Source: Stenotrophomonas maltophilia (lineage in GTDB: Bacteria > Pseudomonadota > Gammaproteobacteria > Xanthomonadales > Xanthomonadaceae). From it: DNA of 64,000 nt. Both the position numbers and the translations under genes were made by a program. Location: assembly GCF_002138415.1 (NCBI RefSeq), contig NZ_CP015612.1, positions 3,698,001 to 3,762,000 on the forward strand, written 5' to 3'. Shown here in pieces: positions 50,868 through 58,936 of the stretch (the first letter of the stretch is position 1; each line of letters begins with the position of its first letter). The notes beneath the pieces are model-generated. The model was not told the origin of the DNA. It ran no database searches and worked only from the letters and a program-made list of their open reading frames with translations.

Positions 50868-51386
50868 ATGTCCAAAATATTGGACACTCAAGCCATGAAC
50901 CTGATCGACATCGGCAAGGCGGTTCGTGCCCGCCGTGAGCAGCTTGGCCTGTCGCAAGGCCAACTGGCTCATCTCAGCGGCCTGTCCCGGCAGACCGTGG
51001 TCGGCCTGGAGGGGGGCACCCTGAGCGACCTGGGTGTCAATCGCGTGGGACAGTTGATGGCCGTGCTCGGTCTGGATGTACCGGCACCCACCACCGAAAG
51101 CCGGCTGCGCAAGCAAGGCCTGAAAATGGCTGCACGCACCGCGAACGTGAGCTACGCGAGCGAACTGACGGCTGACGAGTTGGCGCGCGTACTGGTCAGC
51201 GGAGAAGTTCCTGCCACCTACGCGGCGCAGATGGCGCACCTGCTGGATGAAGCCCCTCCCGCCATGATGGTGATGGCAGTCGAAGAAGCTGCAATCGGCG
51301 CGCAGATGCCACCACGGCGCGTCTGGCGCAACGTGGCGAAGATGGCCAACACACTTTCTGCCCATCGCAAGGACCTATGGATGTGA
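50868..51386 (+). CDS. XRE-family helix-turn-helix regulator / putative antitoxin
   Basis: A 172-residue protein (163 if translation starts at ATG 50895, MNLIDIGKAV). The N-terminal 65 residues are a Cro/CI helix-turn-helix (IGKAVRARREQLGLSQGQLA then HLSGLSRQTVVGLEGG). The rest is helical without known motif. Start is uncertain: GGGGA eight bases before 50868 favours the long form, while an operator-like palindrome overlapping 50869-50886 favours the short form. It overlaps the AbiEii-like gene by 10 bases, the arrangement of antitoxin-toxin pairs of the AbiE type. Confidence 0.82.
   Translation: MSKILDTQAMNLIDIGKAVRARREQLGLSQGQLAHLSGLSRQTVVGLEGGTLSDLGVNRVGQLMAVLGLDVPAPTTESRLRKQGLKMAARTANVSYASELTADELARVLVSGEVPATYAAQMAHLLDEAPPAMMVMAVEEAAIGAQMPPRRVWRNVAKMANTLSAHRKDLWM
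50869..50886 (+). promoter_or_regulatory. Palindrome at the XRE gene start, candidate autoregulatory operator
   Basis: TGTCCAA-AATA-TTGGACA, perfect 7-bp arms around a 4-base AT core, at the 5' end of the gene. TTGCCA lies about 30 bases upstream as a possible -35. Confidence 0.6.
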
Positions 51387-52036
51387 ACCGCGAATTGCCT
51401 GCCGGCGCCTGGCAGGCGCTGCTGCCCCGGGCGCTTGTCCTCATCGGGGAGATCCGGCGCCACGGCGGCATCACCGATCCGTTCTGGACGTTGGGCGGCG
51501 GAACGGTACTGATGTTTCGACATCGGCACCGACTCAGCAAGGACATCGACATCTTCCTGCCGAATCCCCAGTACCTGGGATTCGTTACTCCCCGCTTGAG
51601 CGATGTGGCCGCGAGCCTTACCGGCGACTACAGCGAAGATCCCAGCGCCTGGGTGAAGCTGCAGTTCGAGGAGGGCGAGGTGGATTTCGTCGCGGCCCCC
51701 AATCTTCTCGATGATGCCTGGGAGGAATGGACGATCGATGGTCAGCGCATACGGGTGGAAACGTCGGCGGAAATCATCGCCAAGAAAATGTTCCATCGCG
51801 GGCATAGAACAACCGCCCGAGACCTGTTCGATCTTGCGCTGGTCATCGAACGCGAGCCGGACGCGCTGGCGGCCGCCGCGCACGCGCTGGTCCGCCATCG
51901 ATCAACGTTTCTTGATCAGATCCGCAATCCCCACCCGACATTGAAGATTGCGTTCAAGGCCATCGACACGCTGGACTACACGCCAGGCTTCGACCACTGC
52001 GTCGCGATAGCCGGGGACTACCTGGAAGGACTTTGA
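51377..52036 (+). CDS. Nucleotidyl transferase AbiEii/AbiGii toxin family protein
   Basis: A 219-residue nucleotidyltransferase-fold protein. The motif LGGGTVLMFRHRHRLSKDID, continuing IFLP, supplies the GG...S.DID pattern typical of AbiEii toxins (metal-binding Asp pair in DID), and EIIAKKMFHRGHRTTARDLF is the conserved helical segment with the K.HR..RD signature. Related toxins modify tRNA 3' ends. With the overlapping XRE gene it forms a likely toxin-antitoxin unit or phage-defence pair directly after selD. The substrate is unknown. Confidence 0.85.
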   Translation: MDVNRELPAGAWQALLPRALVLIGEIRRHGGITDPFWTLGGGTVLMFRHRHRLSKDIDIFLPNPQYLGFVTPRLSDVAASLTGDYSEDPSAWVKLQFEEGEVDFVAAPNLLDDAWEEWTIDGQRIRVETSAEIIAKKMFHRGHRTTARDLFDLALVIEREPDALAAAAHALVRHRSTFLDQIRNPHPTLKIAFKAIDTLDYTPGFDHCVAIAGDYLEGL

Positions 52037-52061
52037 TCCTCCCAGGCGATTGCGCAGAACA

Positions 52062-52922
52062 TCACTCGATGTTCTGCACCTGTTCGCGGATCTGGTCGAT
52101 CAGCACCTTCAGCTCCACCGCCGCATTGGAGGTGCGGCTGTCCACCGACTTCGAGCCCAGCGTATTGGCTTCGCGGTTGAACTCCTGCAGCAGGAAGTCC
52201 AGGCGGCGACCGACCGGCTCGCGCTGCTTGAGCACGCGGCGGATTTCCACGATGTGGCTGCCCAGGCGGTCCAGTTCCTCATCCACGTCCAGCTTCTGCA
52301 GCCACAGCACCAGTTCCTGCTCGGCGCGGCCGGGATCGACCGGGTGCGGCAGGTCAGCCAGGCGTGCGGCCAGCTTGGCGCGCTGGCCGTCGCGAATGGC
52401 CGGAATCAAGGTGCGCACTTCGGTGGCGATGCGTTCGATGCCGTCCACACGCTCGCTGATGGCCGCGGCCAGCTTGCCGCCTTCGCGCTCACGGGCCTCG
52501 ACGAAGCCGTCCAGCACCTGGTCCAGCAGGGCCAGTGCCTCGACCTGCAGGGCGGCGGCATCGGTGGCCTCGCCGCGGGTCACGCCCGGCAGCTGCAGCA
52601 GGTCGGTGAAGCTGACCTGCAGGTTGGGGAAATCGGAGGTCAGGCGGTGCGCCAGGCGGCCCAGCTGGCCCAGCAGGGCCTCGTCGACCTGCAGGTTGGC
52701 GGCCGCTTCCGGCGCGCGCAGGCGCATCACCAGATCCAGCTTGCCGCGGCTCAGGCGCGCGGCGATGCGCTCGCGCAGCTGCGGTTCGAGCGCCCGCAGT
52801 TCCTCGGGCAGGCGGGTGCCGACCTCCAGGAAGCGGTGGTTGACCGAGCGCAGCTCGCAGCCCAGCGTGCCCCACGGGGTAACCCGCTCGCCGCCGGCGT
52901 AGGCGGTCATGCTTCGAATCAT
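52062..52922 (-). CDS. yicC: YicC/YloC-family endoribonuclease
   Basis: A 286-residue protein of the YicC family, recently recognised as ring-shaped endoribonucleases. The start [20 protein letters not shown] then [12 protein letters not shown] and the C-terminal DUF1732 part ([20 protein letters not shown] then KSVD) are diagnostic. The conserved Glu/His/Asp positions of the C-terminal region are present. Divergent from rph, the common arrangement in proteobacteria. Its stop faces the AbiEii-like gene stop with 25 bases between. Confidence 0.95.
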   Translation of the reverse strand: MIRSMTAYAGGERVTPWGTLGCELRSVNHRFLEVGTRLPEELRALEPQLRERIAARLSRGKLDLVMRLRAPEAAANLQVDEALLGQLGRLAHRLTSDFPNLQVSFTDLLQLPGVTRGEATDAAALQVEALALLDQVLDGFVEAREREGGKLAAAISERVDGIERIATEVRTLIPAIRDGQRAKLAARLADLPHPVDPGRAEQELVLWLQKLDVDEELDRLGSHIVEIRRVLKQREPVGRRLDFLLQEFNREANTLGSKSVDSRTSNAAVELKVLIDQIREQVQNIE

Positions 52923-53046
52923 GGATTGTGTCCGGTGCGTGCAAAGGGGGAATGGTACCCTAGCGCCCTCACCACAGCCCCCTTGCCCGCCCCGTGAAGG
53001 CTGCGGGCGTGGCGGCGTACTCCCACGCCATTACGGAACCCGCACC

Positions 53047-53772
53047 ATGTCCGATTCCCGCCCCAGCGGCCGCCAGCCCGACCAGCTCCGCCCGGTCGTC
53101 ATCCAACGCGGCTTCACCCGCCACGCCGAAGGTTCGGTGCTGGTGTGCTTCGGTGAAACCCGCGTGCTGTGCACCGCCAGCGTCGAGAACCGCGTGCCGG
53201 GCTTCCTGCGCGGCAAGGGCGAAGGCTGGGTGACCGCCGAGTACGGCATGCTGCCGCGCGCCACCCACACCCGCAGCGACCGCGAAGCCGCCCGTGGCAA
53301 GCAGAGCGGCCGCACGCTGGAGATCCAGCGCCTGATCGGCCGCAGCCTGCGTGCCTGCGTGGACCGCAACGCGCTGGGCGAGCGCACCATCACCCTCGAC
53401 TGCGACGTGCTGCAGGCCGACGGTGGCACCCGCACCGCTGCCATCACCGGCGCCTACGTGGCCCTGGTCGATGCGGTGAACGTGCTGATGAAGCGTGGCG
53501 ACATCAAGCGCAACCCGATCCTGGGCGCGGTGGCCGCCGTGTCCGTGGGCGTGTACCGCGGCACTCCGGTGCTGGACCTGGACTACGCCGAAGACAGCGA
53601 CTGCGACACCGACATGAACGTGGTGATGAACGACGGCGGCGGTTTCATCGAACTGCAGGGCACCGCCGAAGGCCATGCCTTCCGTCGCGATGAACTGGAC
53701 GCGCTGCTGGGCCTGGCCGAAAAGGGCGTGCGCGAGCTGCTGGACGCACAGCAGGCGGCGCTGTCGGCATGA
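53047..53772 (+). CDS. rph: Ribonuclease PH
   Basis: A 241-residue phosphorolytic exoribonuclease that trims tRNA 3' ends using phosphate. Signature segments: [58 protein letters not shown] and [17 protein letters not shown]. Start at ATG 53047 ([10 protein letters not shown]). The stop overlaps the downstream VOC gene by ATGA. Confidence 0.98.
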   Translation: MSDSRPSGRQPDQLRPVVIQRGFTRHAEGSVLVCFGETRVLCTASVENRVPGFLRGKGEGWVTAEYGMLPRATHTRSDREAARGKQSGRTLEIQRLIGRSLRACVDRNALGERTITLDCDVLQADGGTRTAAITGAYVALVDAVNVLMKRGDIKRNPILGAVAAVSVGVYRGTPVLDLDYAEDSDCDTDMNVVMNDGGGFIELQGTAEGHAFRRDELDALLGLAEKGVRELLDAQQAALSA

Positions 53773-54158
53773 ACCGGCGCATCGCCCTGACCACCCTGGT
53801 GGTGGCCGACTACGACGAAGCCATCGCCTGGTACACCGGCAAGCTCGGCTTCGCGCTGCTGGAGGACATCGACCAGGGCCACAAGCGCTGGGTGGTGGTG
53901 GGCCCGACCGACGGCAGCGCCGCCGCCCTGCTGCTGGCCCGTGCCAGCGACGAGGAACAGCGCAGCCGCATCGGCAACCAGACCGGTGGCCGCGTCGCCT
54001 TCTTCCTCAACACCGACGACTTCCACCGCGACCACGCGGCGATGCTGGCCGCCGGGGTCGAGTTCCTGGAAGCGCCGCGCGAAGAACCCTATGCAACGGT
54101 CGCGGTGTTCCGCGATCTGTATGGCAACACCTGGGACCTGCTGGAGCCCCGTCAATGA
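53769..54158 (+). CDS. VOC-superfamily (glyoxalase/dioxygenase-like) protein
   Basis: A 129-residue single-module VOC protein. [20 protein letters not shown] then [15 protein letters not shown] begins the first beta-alpha-beta-beta-beta unit, and [20 protein letters not shown] is the second, with the terminal Glu (DLLEP) as likely metal ligand. Exact substrate is unknown. It is wedged between rph and rdgB with four-base overlaps on both sides, so it is probably translated with them; rdgB removes damaged nucleotides, which may hint at a housekeeping role but proves nothing. Confidence 0.9.
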   Translation: MNRRIALTTLVVADYDEAIAWYTGKLGFALLEDIDQGHKRWVVVGPTDGSAAALLLARASDEEQRSRIGNQTGGRVAFFLNTDDFHRDHAAMLAAGVEFLEAPREEPYATVAVFRDLYGNTWDLLEPRQ

Positions 54159-54751
54159 AGAAACTGGTACTGGCCAGCCACAACGCCGGCAAGCTGGTGG
54201 AGATGCAGGAGATTCTCGCCGACCTGCCGCTGCAGATCACCTCGGCCGCCGAGCTGGGCCTGGGCGACGTGGAAGAGACCGGCCTGACCTTCGTCGAGAA
54301 CGCGCTGCTGAAGGCGCGCGCGGCCTGCGAAGCGACCGGCCTGCCGGCGCTGGCCGATGATTCGGGCCTGATCGTCGATGCCCTCGGCGGTGCACCGGGC
54401 CTGTACAGCGCGCGCTATGCCGGCCACCCGACCAACGCCGCAGCCAACAACGCGAAGCTGCTGGAGGCGATGGCCGACGTTCCCGATGGCCAGCGCGGCG
54501 CCCGCTTCTATGCGGTGATCGTGCTGCTGCGCCACGCCACGGACCCGCAGCCGCTGATCTGCGAGGGCCGCTGGGAAGGGCAGATCATCCGCGAACTGCG
54601 TGGCACCAATGGCTTCGGCTACAACCCGGTGTTCCTGGATACCACCCACGGCCTGACCGCCGCGGAGATGGAGCCGGCCCTGAAAAATGCCATCAGCCAT
54701 CGTGCCCTCGCCCTGCAGCAGCTCAAGCAGCAGCTGGCCACCTGGCTTTGA
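54155..54751 (+). CDS. rdgB: RdgB/HAM1 non-canonical purine NTP pyrophosphatase
   Basis: A 198-residue enzyme hydrolysing dITP, ITP and XTP to monophosphates, keeping deaminated purines out of DNA and RNA. Conserved stretches: LVLASHNAGKLVEMQEIL (nucleotide-binding), ETGLTFVENALLKARAAC, LPALADDSGLIVDALGGAPG (catalytic Asp) and GTNGFGYNPVF with SHRALAL near the end. Starts by ATGA overlap with the VOC gene. Confidence 0.98.
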   Translation: MKKLVLASHNAGKLVEMQEILADLPLQITSAAELGLGDVEETGLTFVENALLKARAACEATGLPALADDSGLIVDALGGAPGLYSARYAGHPTNAAANNAKLLEAMADVPDGQRGARFYAVIVLLRHATDPQPLICEGRWEGQIIRELRGTNGFGYNPVFLDTTHGLTAAEMEPALKNAISHRALALQQLKQQLATWL

Positions 54752-54775
54752 CGCCTTGCTGAATATCCAAGGGAA

Positions 54776-54797
54776 GCCGGCCAGCGGCCGGCACTAC
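54776..54797 (-). repeat. SMAG/REP palindrome at the hemW start
   Basis: Minus strand GTAGTGCCGGCCGCTGGCCG, continuing GC: a canonical GTAG element ending three bases before the hemW ATG. It replaces any recognisable ribosome-binding site for that start. Confidence 0.85.
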
Positions 54798-54799
54798 CG

Positions 54800-56035
54800 A
54801 TGAAGCCCATGCCGCACGCCCACGACCACTGCAACCACCTGCCCGGCGAAGCCTGCCCGGCGGATCACAACGCGGCGCCGCGCCTCGTACCGCCCCCGCT
54901 GTCGCTGTACGTGCACCTGCCGTGGTGCGTGCGCAAATGCCCGTACTGCGATTTCAATTCGCACCAGGCCAAGGGCGAACTGCCGTTCGATGCCTACATC
55001 GATGCGCTGCTGCGCGACCTCGACCAGGACCTGCCGCTGGTCTGGGGCCGGGTGGTGCACAGCGTGTTCTTCGGTGGCGGCACGCCCAGCCTGTTCCCGC
55101 CGGAAGCGATCGACCGCTTCCTGCAGCAGGCCAGCGCGCGCCTGCGCTTCGCACCCAACGCCGAAATCACCCTGGAAACCAACCCGGGCACGGCCGAGCA
55201 TGGCCGTTTCGACCGCTACCGCGCGGCCGGCGTGAACCGCCTCAGCTTCGGCATCCAGAGCTTCGACGACGCCATGCTCAAGCGCCTGGGCCGCATCCAC
55301 GACAGTGGCGAAGCCGAGCGCGCGGTGAAGATGGCGCAGGACGCGGGCTACGACAACTTCAACATCGACCTGATGTACGCGCTGCCGGAACAGACCCTGG
55401 CCGGCGCAGAGGCCGATCTGGAGCGCGCCTTCGCACTGCAGCCTGCGCATATCTCGCACTACCAGTTGACCCTGGAACCGAACACGGTGTTCTTCGCGCG
55501 GCCGCCGCAGGGTATTCCCGATGAAGACAATGCCTGGGACATGCAGGAACACTGCCAGGCGCTGCTGGCACAGGCCGGCTTCGGCCAGTACGAGGTCAGC
55601 GCCTACGCGCGCCCCGGTCGGCAGAGCGCGCACAACCTGAACTACTGGCGTTTTGGCGACTACCTGGGCATCGGTGCCGGCGCACACGGCAAGATCAGCT
55701 CGGGCGCCGAGGAACACGTGCTGCGCCGCTGGAAGCTGAAGCATCCGCAGGCTTACCTGGACAACGCCGGCACCCCGGCCTCGTTCGGGGGTGACGATGT
55801 GATCGCGCCCGAGCGCCTGCCGTTCGAGTACATGCTGAACCTGCTGCGCCTGCACGAAGGTTTCGGCCTGCGCGATTTCGAGTCGCGCACCGGGCTGCCG
55901 CGCAGCGTGCTCGATGCACCGCTGGCCGAGGCCGTTCAGCGCGGCTGGCTGGACGTGACGGATGGCCATGTGCTGCCAACCGAGCTGGGCCGCCGCTTCA
56001 CCAACGATGTGGTGAGCCTGTTCCTGGAGGAGTGA
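54800..56035 (+). CDS. hemW: HemW-type radical SAM heme chaperone (former HemN-like protein)
   Basis: A 411-residue radical SAM protein. The [4Fe-4S] motif is CVRKCPYC in LSLYVHLPWCVRKCPYCDFN, with GGGTPSLFP and ETNPGT for SAM binding. It lacks the extra features of true coproporphyrinogen oxidase HemN; HemW is a heme-transfer protein. Compared with E. coli HemW, which begins just before PPLSLYIH, there is an extra N-terminus of about 30 residues rich in His and Cys (MPHAHDHCNHLPGEACPADH). No later start codon fits, so the extension is probably real. The first ATG follows a SMAG hairpin by two bases. Confidence 0.94.
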   Translation: MKPMPHAHDHCNHLPGEACPADHNAAPRLVPPPLSLYVHLPWCVRKCPYCDFNSHQAKGELPFDAYIDALLRDLDQDLPLVWGRVVHSVFFGGGTPSLFPPEAIDRFLQQASARLRFAPNAEITLETNPGTAEHGRFDRYRAAGVNRLSFGIQSFDDAMLKRLGRIHDSGEAERAVKMAQDAGYDNFNIDLMYALPEQTLAGAEADLERAFALQPAHISHYQLTLEPNTVFFARPPQGIPDEDNAWDMQEHCQALLAQAGFGQYEVSAYARPGRQSAHNLNYWRFGDYLGIGAGAHGKISSGAEEHVLRRWKLKHPQAYLDNAGTPASFGGDDVIAPERLPFEYMLNLLRLHEGFGLRDFESRTGLPRSVLDAPLAEAVQRGWLDVTDGHVLPTELGRRFTNDVVSLFLEE

Positions 56036-56052
56036 TCCTCCTGCCTCGCATC

Positions 56053-56116
56053 CGCCGGGCATGGCCCGGCGCTACCCAGCAGGCAAGCGCCCGGTAGCGC
56101 CGGGCCATGCCCGGCG
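56053..56116. repeat. Inverted SMAG/REP pair
   Basis: 56053-56076 (minus) and 56093-56116 (plus) are the same element, GGTAGCGCCGGGCCATGCCC plus GGCG, in head-to-head orientation 16 bases apart, between hemW and the DUF1631 gene. They could also pair with each other to make a larger cruciform or hairpin. Confidence 0.85.
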
Positions 56117-56210
56117 AACAAGGGGCACGTTCACCCTAAAGTAGCGCCGACTGCGGCCGACACGGTAGATTCACAGGATCGATCCGCGGGAATCCGGGTA
56201 CCGCTCGCCG

Positions 56211-58490
56211 ATGTCAGCTGTCTTTTCCATCACCTCTGCCGACAAAGCCCGCCTGGCCGCCAGCGACCTGCCACCGCGGGTGCGTGAGCTGCTGGGTGCG
56301 TTGATCGGCCTGTGCCGGCAAACGCTGGCCGCGCCCCTGATCCTGACCGTCGAAGCGCTGGAGCAGACGCTGCTGCACGACGCCGACCGCGCACGCAATC
56401 CGATGCAGCAGGCGGACCTGATGGCCCAGCGTGGCCAGCTGCATGCGTTCGCCGGCCACTTCGCCGACCGCATGCTCGATGCCGTGGCCGAGGCGCTGGC
56501 GGGCCTGCGCGAGCCACCCACCGCCGCTGCGGCGAATACTTCTCCACCGCCGCTGCCGGGCATGCTCGGCCTGTCGCTGGTCGATGAGCATGAGGTGGAT
56601 CGCGACCTGCTGCTGACCGAAATGATCCGGCGCGAGACGCTGCGCTCGACCAACACGCTGAACCTGCTGGGCCAGCGCCTGGGCGTGCTCGCTGCGGCGC
56701 CAGCCTTCGAGGCCGACACCCTGCCACTGGCACCGCAGGCCCTGTGCGCGATGGTGCGCCGGATCGCCGAACAGGACGCGCTCGGCGTGGAGGTGCAGCT
56801 TGCGCTGTACCGCAGCTTCGAGCGGCAGGTGCTGGAGCGCCTGGGCGATGTGCTGGACCGCGCCAACGCGCTGCTGGCCCAGCACGGCGTGCTGCCGGGG
56901 CTGGTCTACACCCCGTACCTGGCGCGCTCGTCGAGCACCCGGCGGATCCTCACCCAGTCGGTGGGCGGCGGCCGCGCAACCCAGCCTGCCAAGCGTGCCG
57001 CCGCGCCGTTGACCGGCTGGAACGGCTCTGCCCCCGCCGGTTCCTGGTCGAACCTGGTGCAGGACGCCTTCAACGATGCGGTCACCCCGGGCGCCGCAGC
57101 CCCCGGCGTGACCACGTCCACCGGCAGTGCGCTGCATGAACTGCTGCAACAGGCGCGCCACGCCACGGCGCCCCCCGCAGATGCCGCTGCCGTGCCCAGT
57201 GCGGCGGTCGATGCGGTCCTCGCGCGGCTGCAGGCCCAGTCCAGCGCGGCCACCGGCGTCGCCGACCTGCAGGCTGCGGTAGTCGCCCAGCTGCGCAGCG
57301 AGCACGGCGCGCAGGCCCAGTTGGGCAGCCACGACCGCGACAACCTCGACCTGCTGCGCATGCTGATGCAGCAGGTACAGCAACAGCAGCGCCCCGACCC
57401 GGTACCGGCCGCCCTGCTGGCGCGCCTGCAGGTTCCGCTGGCGCGTGCGGCGATGGCCGACCCCGGCTTCTTCGTACGCGACGAACACCCCGCACGCGAA
57501 CTGCTCAACCAGATTGCCGAAGTCGGCGCCAACTGGCTGGGCGACGATGATGTAGACCCCCAGCTGCTGCAGCGCATGGCGCAGAGCGTGCAGGGCCTGC
57601 TCGGCCAGGATGCGCGCTCGCCCGAAGCCTTCGCCACCGCCAACGAAGACGTGCAGCAGCACCAGCGCGCGGCGGCCCATCGCGCCGAACTGGCCGAGCG
57701 CCGCCACGTCGAGGCCGCGCGTGGCAAGGAACGGCTGGAACTGGCGCGTCGCCAGGCCAATGCACAGATCGACCAGTGCTGCGACGCACAGGATCCGCCG
57801 CGCTTCGTGCAGACCCTGCTGCGCCAGGCCTGGGCCGATGCACTCACCCTCACCCGCCTGCGCCATGGCGACGATTCACCGCAGTGGCAGGAGCGCCTGC
57901 ACCAGACCGAGCGCATCGCCGCGGTGACCGCGCAGGCCGTCGACGCGCCCGGCGGTACCGATGCATCGCTGGCCAGCGATGTCGAGTCCGCGCTGGTGCA
58001 GGTCGGCTATCACGCCGAAGAAGCGGCCGCCGTTGCCCGCCGCCTGGCCACGCCCGGTGGCGAGGACGAAAGCACCTCGCGCACTGAACTCAGTGCCCGG
58101 CTGAAGGCGCGTGCACGGTTGGGCGAACATGCCGCCAGCGGCGGCGGCAATGCCGCGCTCGCACCGCGCAGCAGCGCCGAAGAGGCCGCCTACCAGCAGC
58201 TGGCCACCCTGCCCTTTGGCAGCTGGTTCGACATCGACAACGGTGACGGCACCCAGCGCCGCCAGCGCCTGTCCTGGTACAGCCTGCTGACCGGCCACGC
58301 GCTGTTCGTCAATCCGCGCGGGCAGAAGATCGCCGATACCGACCTCGATACGCTGGCCCGGCAGATCAGCGCCGGGCGCGCGCAGCTGGTCACCGAAGAC
58401 AAGGGCCGGCTGGTCGATCGCGCGTGGCAGGCCAGCCTCGGCGCGCTGCGTGCGCTGGCCGGCGGCCGTTCCAAGGAGACGTCCGCTTGA
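56211..58490 (+). CDS. DUF1631 family protein
   Basis: A 759-residue soluble, mostly helical protein. Segments such as PPRVRELLGALIGLCRQTLA, LPGLVYTPYLARSSSTRR and QLATLPFGSWFDI near the C-terminus fit DUF1631, a family found in proteobacteria often next to or fused with PilZ domains. The middle (about 230-330) is Ala/Pro rich and probably flexible. The C-terminal region (about 655-750) has a beta-rich module typical of the family. It is followed at once by a PilZ gene, which suggests a role in cyclic-di-GMP signalling, an inference from context. Confidence 0.85.
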   Translation: MSAVFSITSADKARLAASDLPPRVRELLGALIGLCRQTLAAPLILTVEALEQTLLHDADRARNPMQQADLMAQRGQLHAFAGHFADRMLDAVAEALAGLREPPTAAAANTSPPPLPGMLGLSLVDEHEVDRDLLLTEMIRRETLRSTNTLNLLGQRLGVLAAAPAFEADTLPLAPQALCAMVRRIAEQDALGVEVQLALYRSFERQVLERLGDVLDRANALLAQHGVLPGLVYTPYLARSSSTRRILTQSVGGGRATQPAKRAAAPLTGWNGSAPAGSWSNLVQDAFNDAVTPGAAAPGVTTSTGSALHELLQQARHATAPPADAAAVPSAAVDAVLARLQAQSSAATGVADLQAAVVAQLRSEHGAQAQLGSHDRDNLDLLRMLMQQVQQQQRPDPVPAALLARLQVPLARAAMADPGFFVRDEHPARELLNQIAEVGANWLGDDDVDPQLLQRMAQSVQGLLGQDARSPEAFATANEDVQQHQRAAAHRAELAERRHVEAARGKERLELARRQANAQIDQCCDAQDPPRFVQTLLRQAWADALTLTRLRHGDDSPQWQERLHQTERIAAVTAQAVDAPGGTDASLASDVESALVQVGYHAEEAAAVARRLATPGGEDESTSRTELSARLKARARLGEHAASGGGNAALAPRSSAEEAAYQQLATLPFGSWFDIDNGDGTQRRQRLSWYSLLTGHALFVNPRGQKIADTDLDTLARQISAGRAQLVTEDKGRLVDRAWQASLGALRALAGGRSKETSA

Positions 58491-58861
58491 ACACGCAACC
58501 GCCGCAGGACACCCGCCGCGCGCCGCGCCGCCAGGTCTCGGACCTGGTGCCGGTCACCGACCAGATGCGCGAAAGCGTGGTGGGCCGGCTCGGCAATGTC
58601 TCCGAGACCGGCATGCTGATGCTGGCCAGCACGCCGCTGCGCGAGGATGCGCTGTACCAGTTCCGCTTCCCGCTGCCGATGGGCGACGGCCGCCACGAGG
58701 CCATCGACGTGGGCGTGCACCTGCTGTGGAGCGAACCGGCGCATGCGCCGGGCCAGAGCTGGACCGGCTTCCGTTTCCTCACCCTGTCGCGCGAGCATCG
58801 GCAGCTGCTGCGCCAGTGGGTAGGCGAAGACAGCGACGAGGGGCCGGTTTCGACGGCCTGA
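58487..58861 (+). CDS. PilZ domain protein, TTG start
   Basis: A 124-residue single PilZ domain. The c-di-GMP-binding motif RxxxR is seen in RRAPRRQV (about residues 10-17) and the second motif (D/N)xSxxG as NVSETG (about 37-42), so ligand binding is plausible. No ATG fits: the best start is TTG at 58487, with AAGGAG eight bases upstream and a 4-base overlap with the DUF1631 stop. The frame extending to an ATG at 58424 lies inside DUF1631. Confidence 0.85.
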   Translation: MNTQPPQDTRRAPRRQVSDLVPVTDQMRESVVGRLGNVSETGMLMLASTPLREDALYQFRFPLPMGDGRHEAIDVGVHLLWSEPAHAPGQSWTGFRFLTLSREHRQLLRQWVGEDSDEGPVSTA

Positions 58862-58936
58862 GTGCCGGTTCCAGCACAGCGGTTTTCCCCGGTATGCGGC
58901 AGAATCTAGGGCCGTTTTCCGTGTCGAGCCACCGCA

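Noticed and set aside
50869..50886. Integrase attachment site next to tRNA-Sec
   Set aside because: No integrase gene, no repeat of the tRNA-Sec 3' end seen in the window; the palindrome fits a regulator operator better.
54794..56062. 422-residue minus-strand frame
   Set aside because: Fully antisense to hemW, whose radical SAM motifs are clear.
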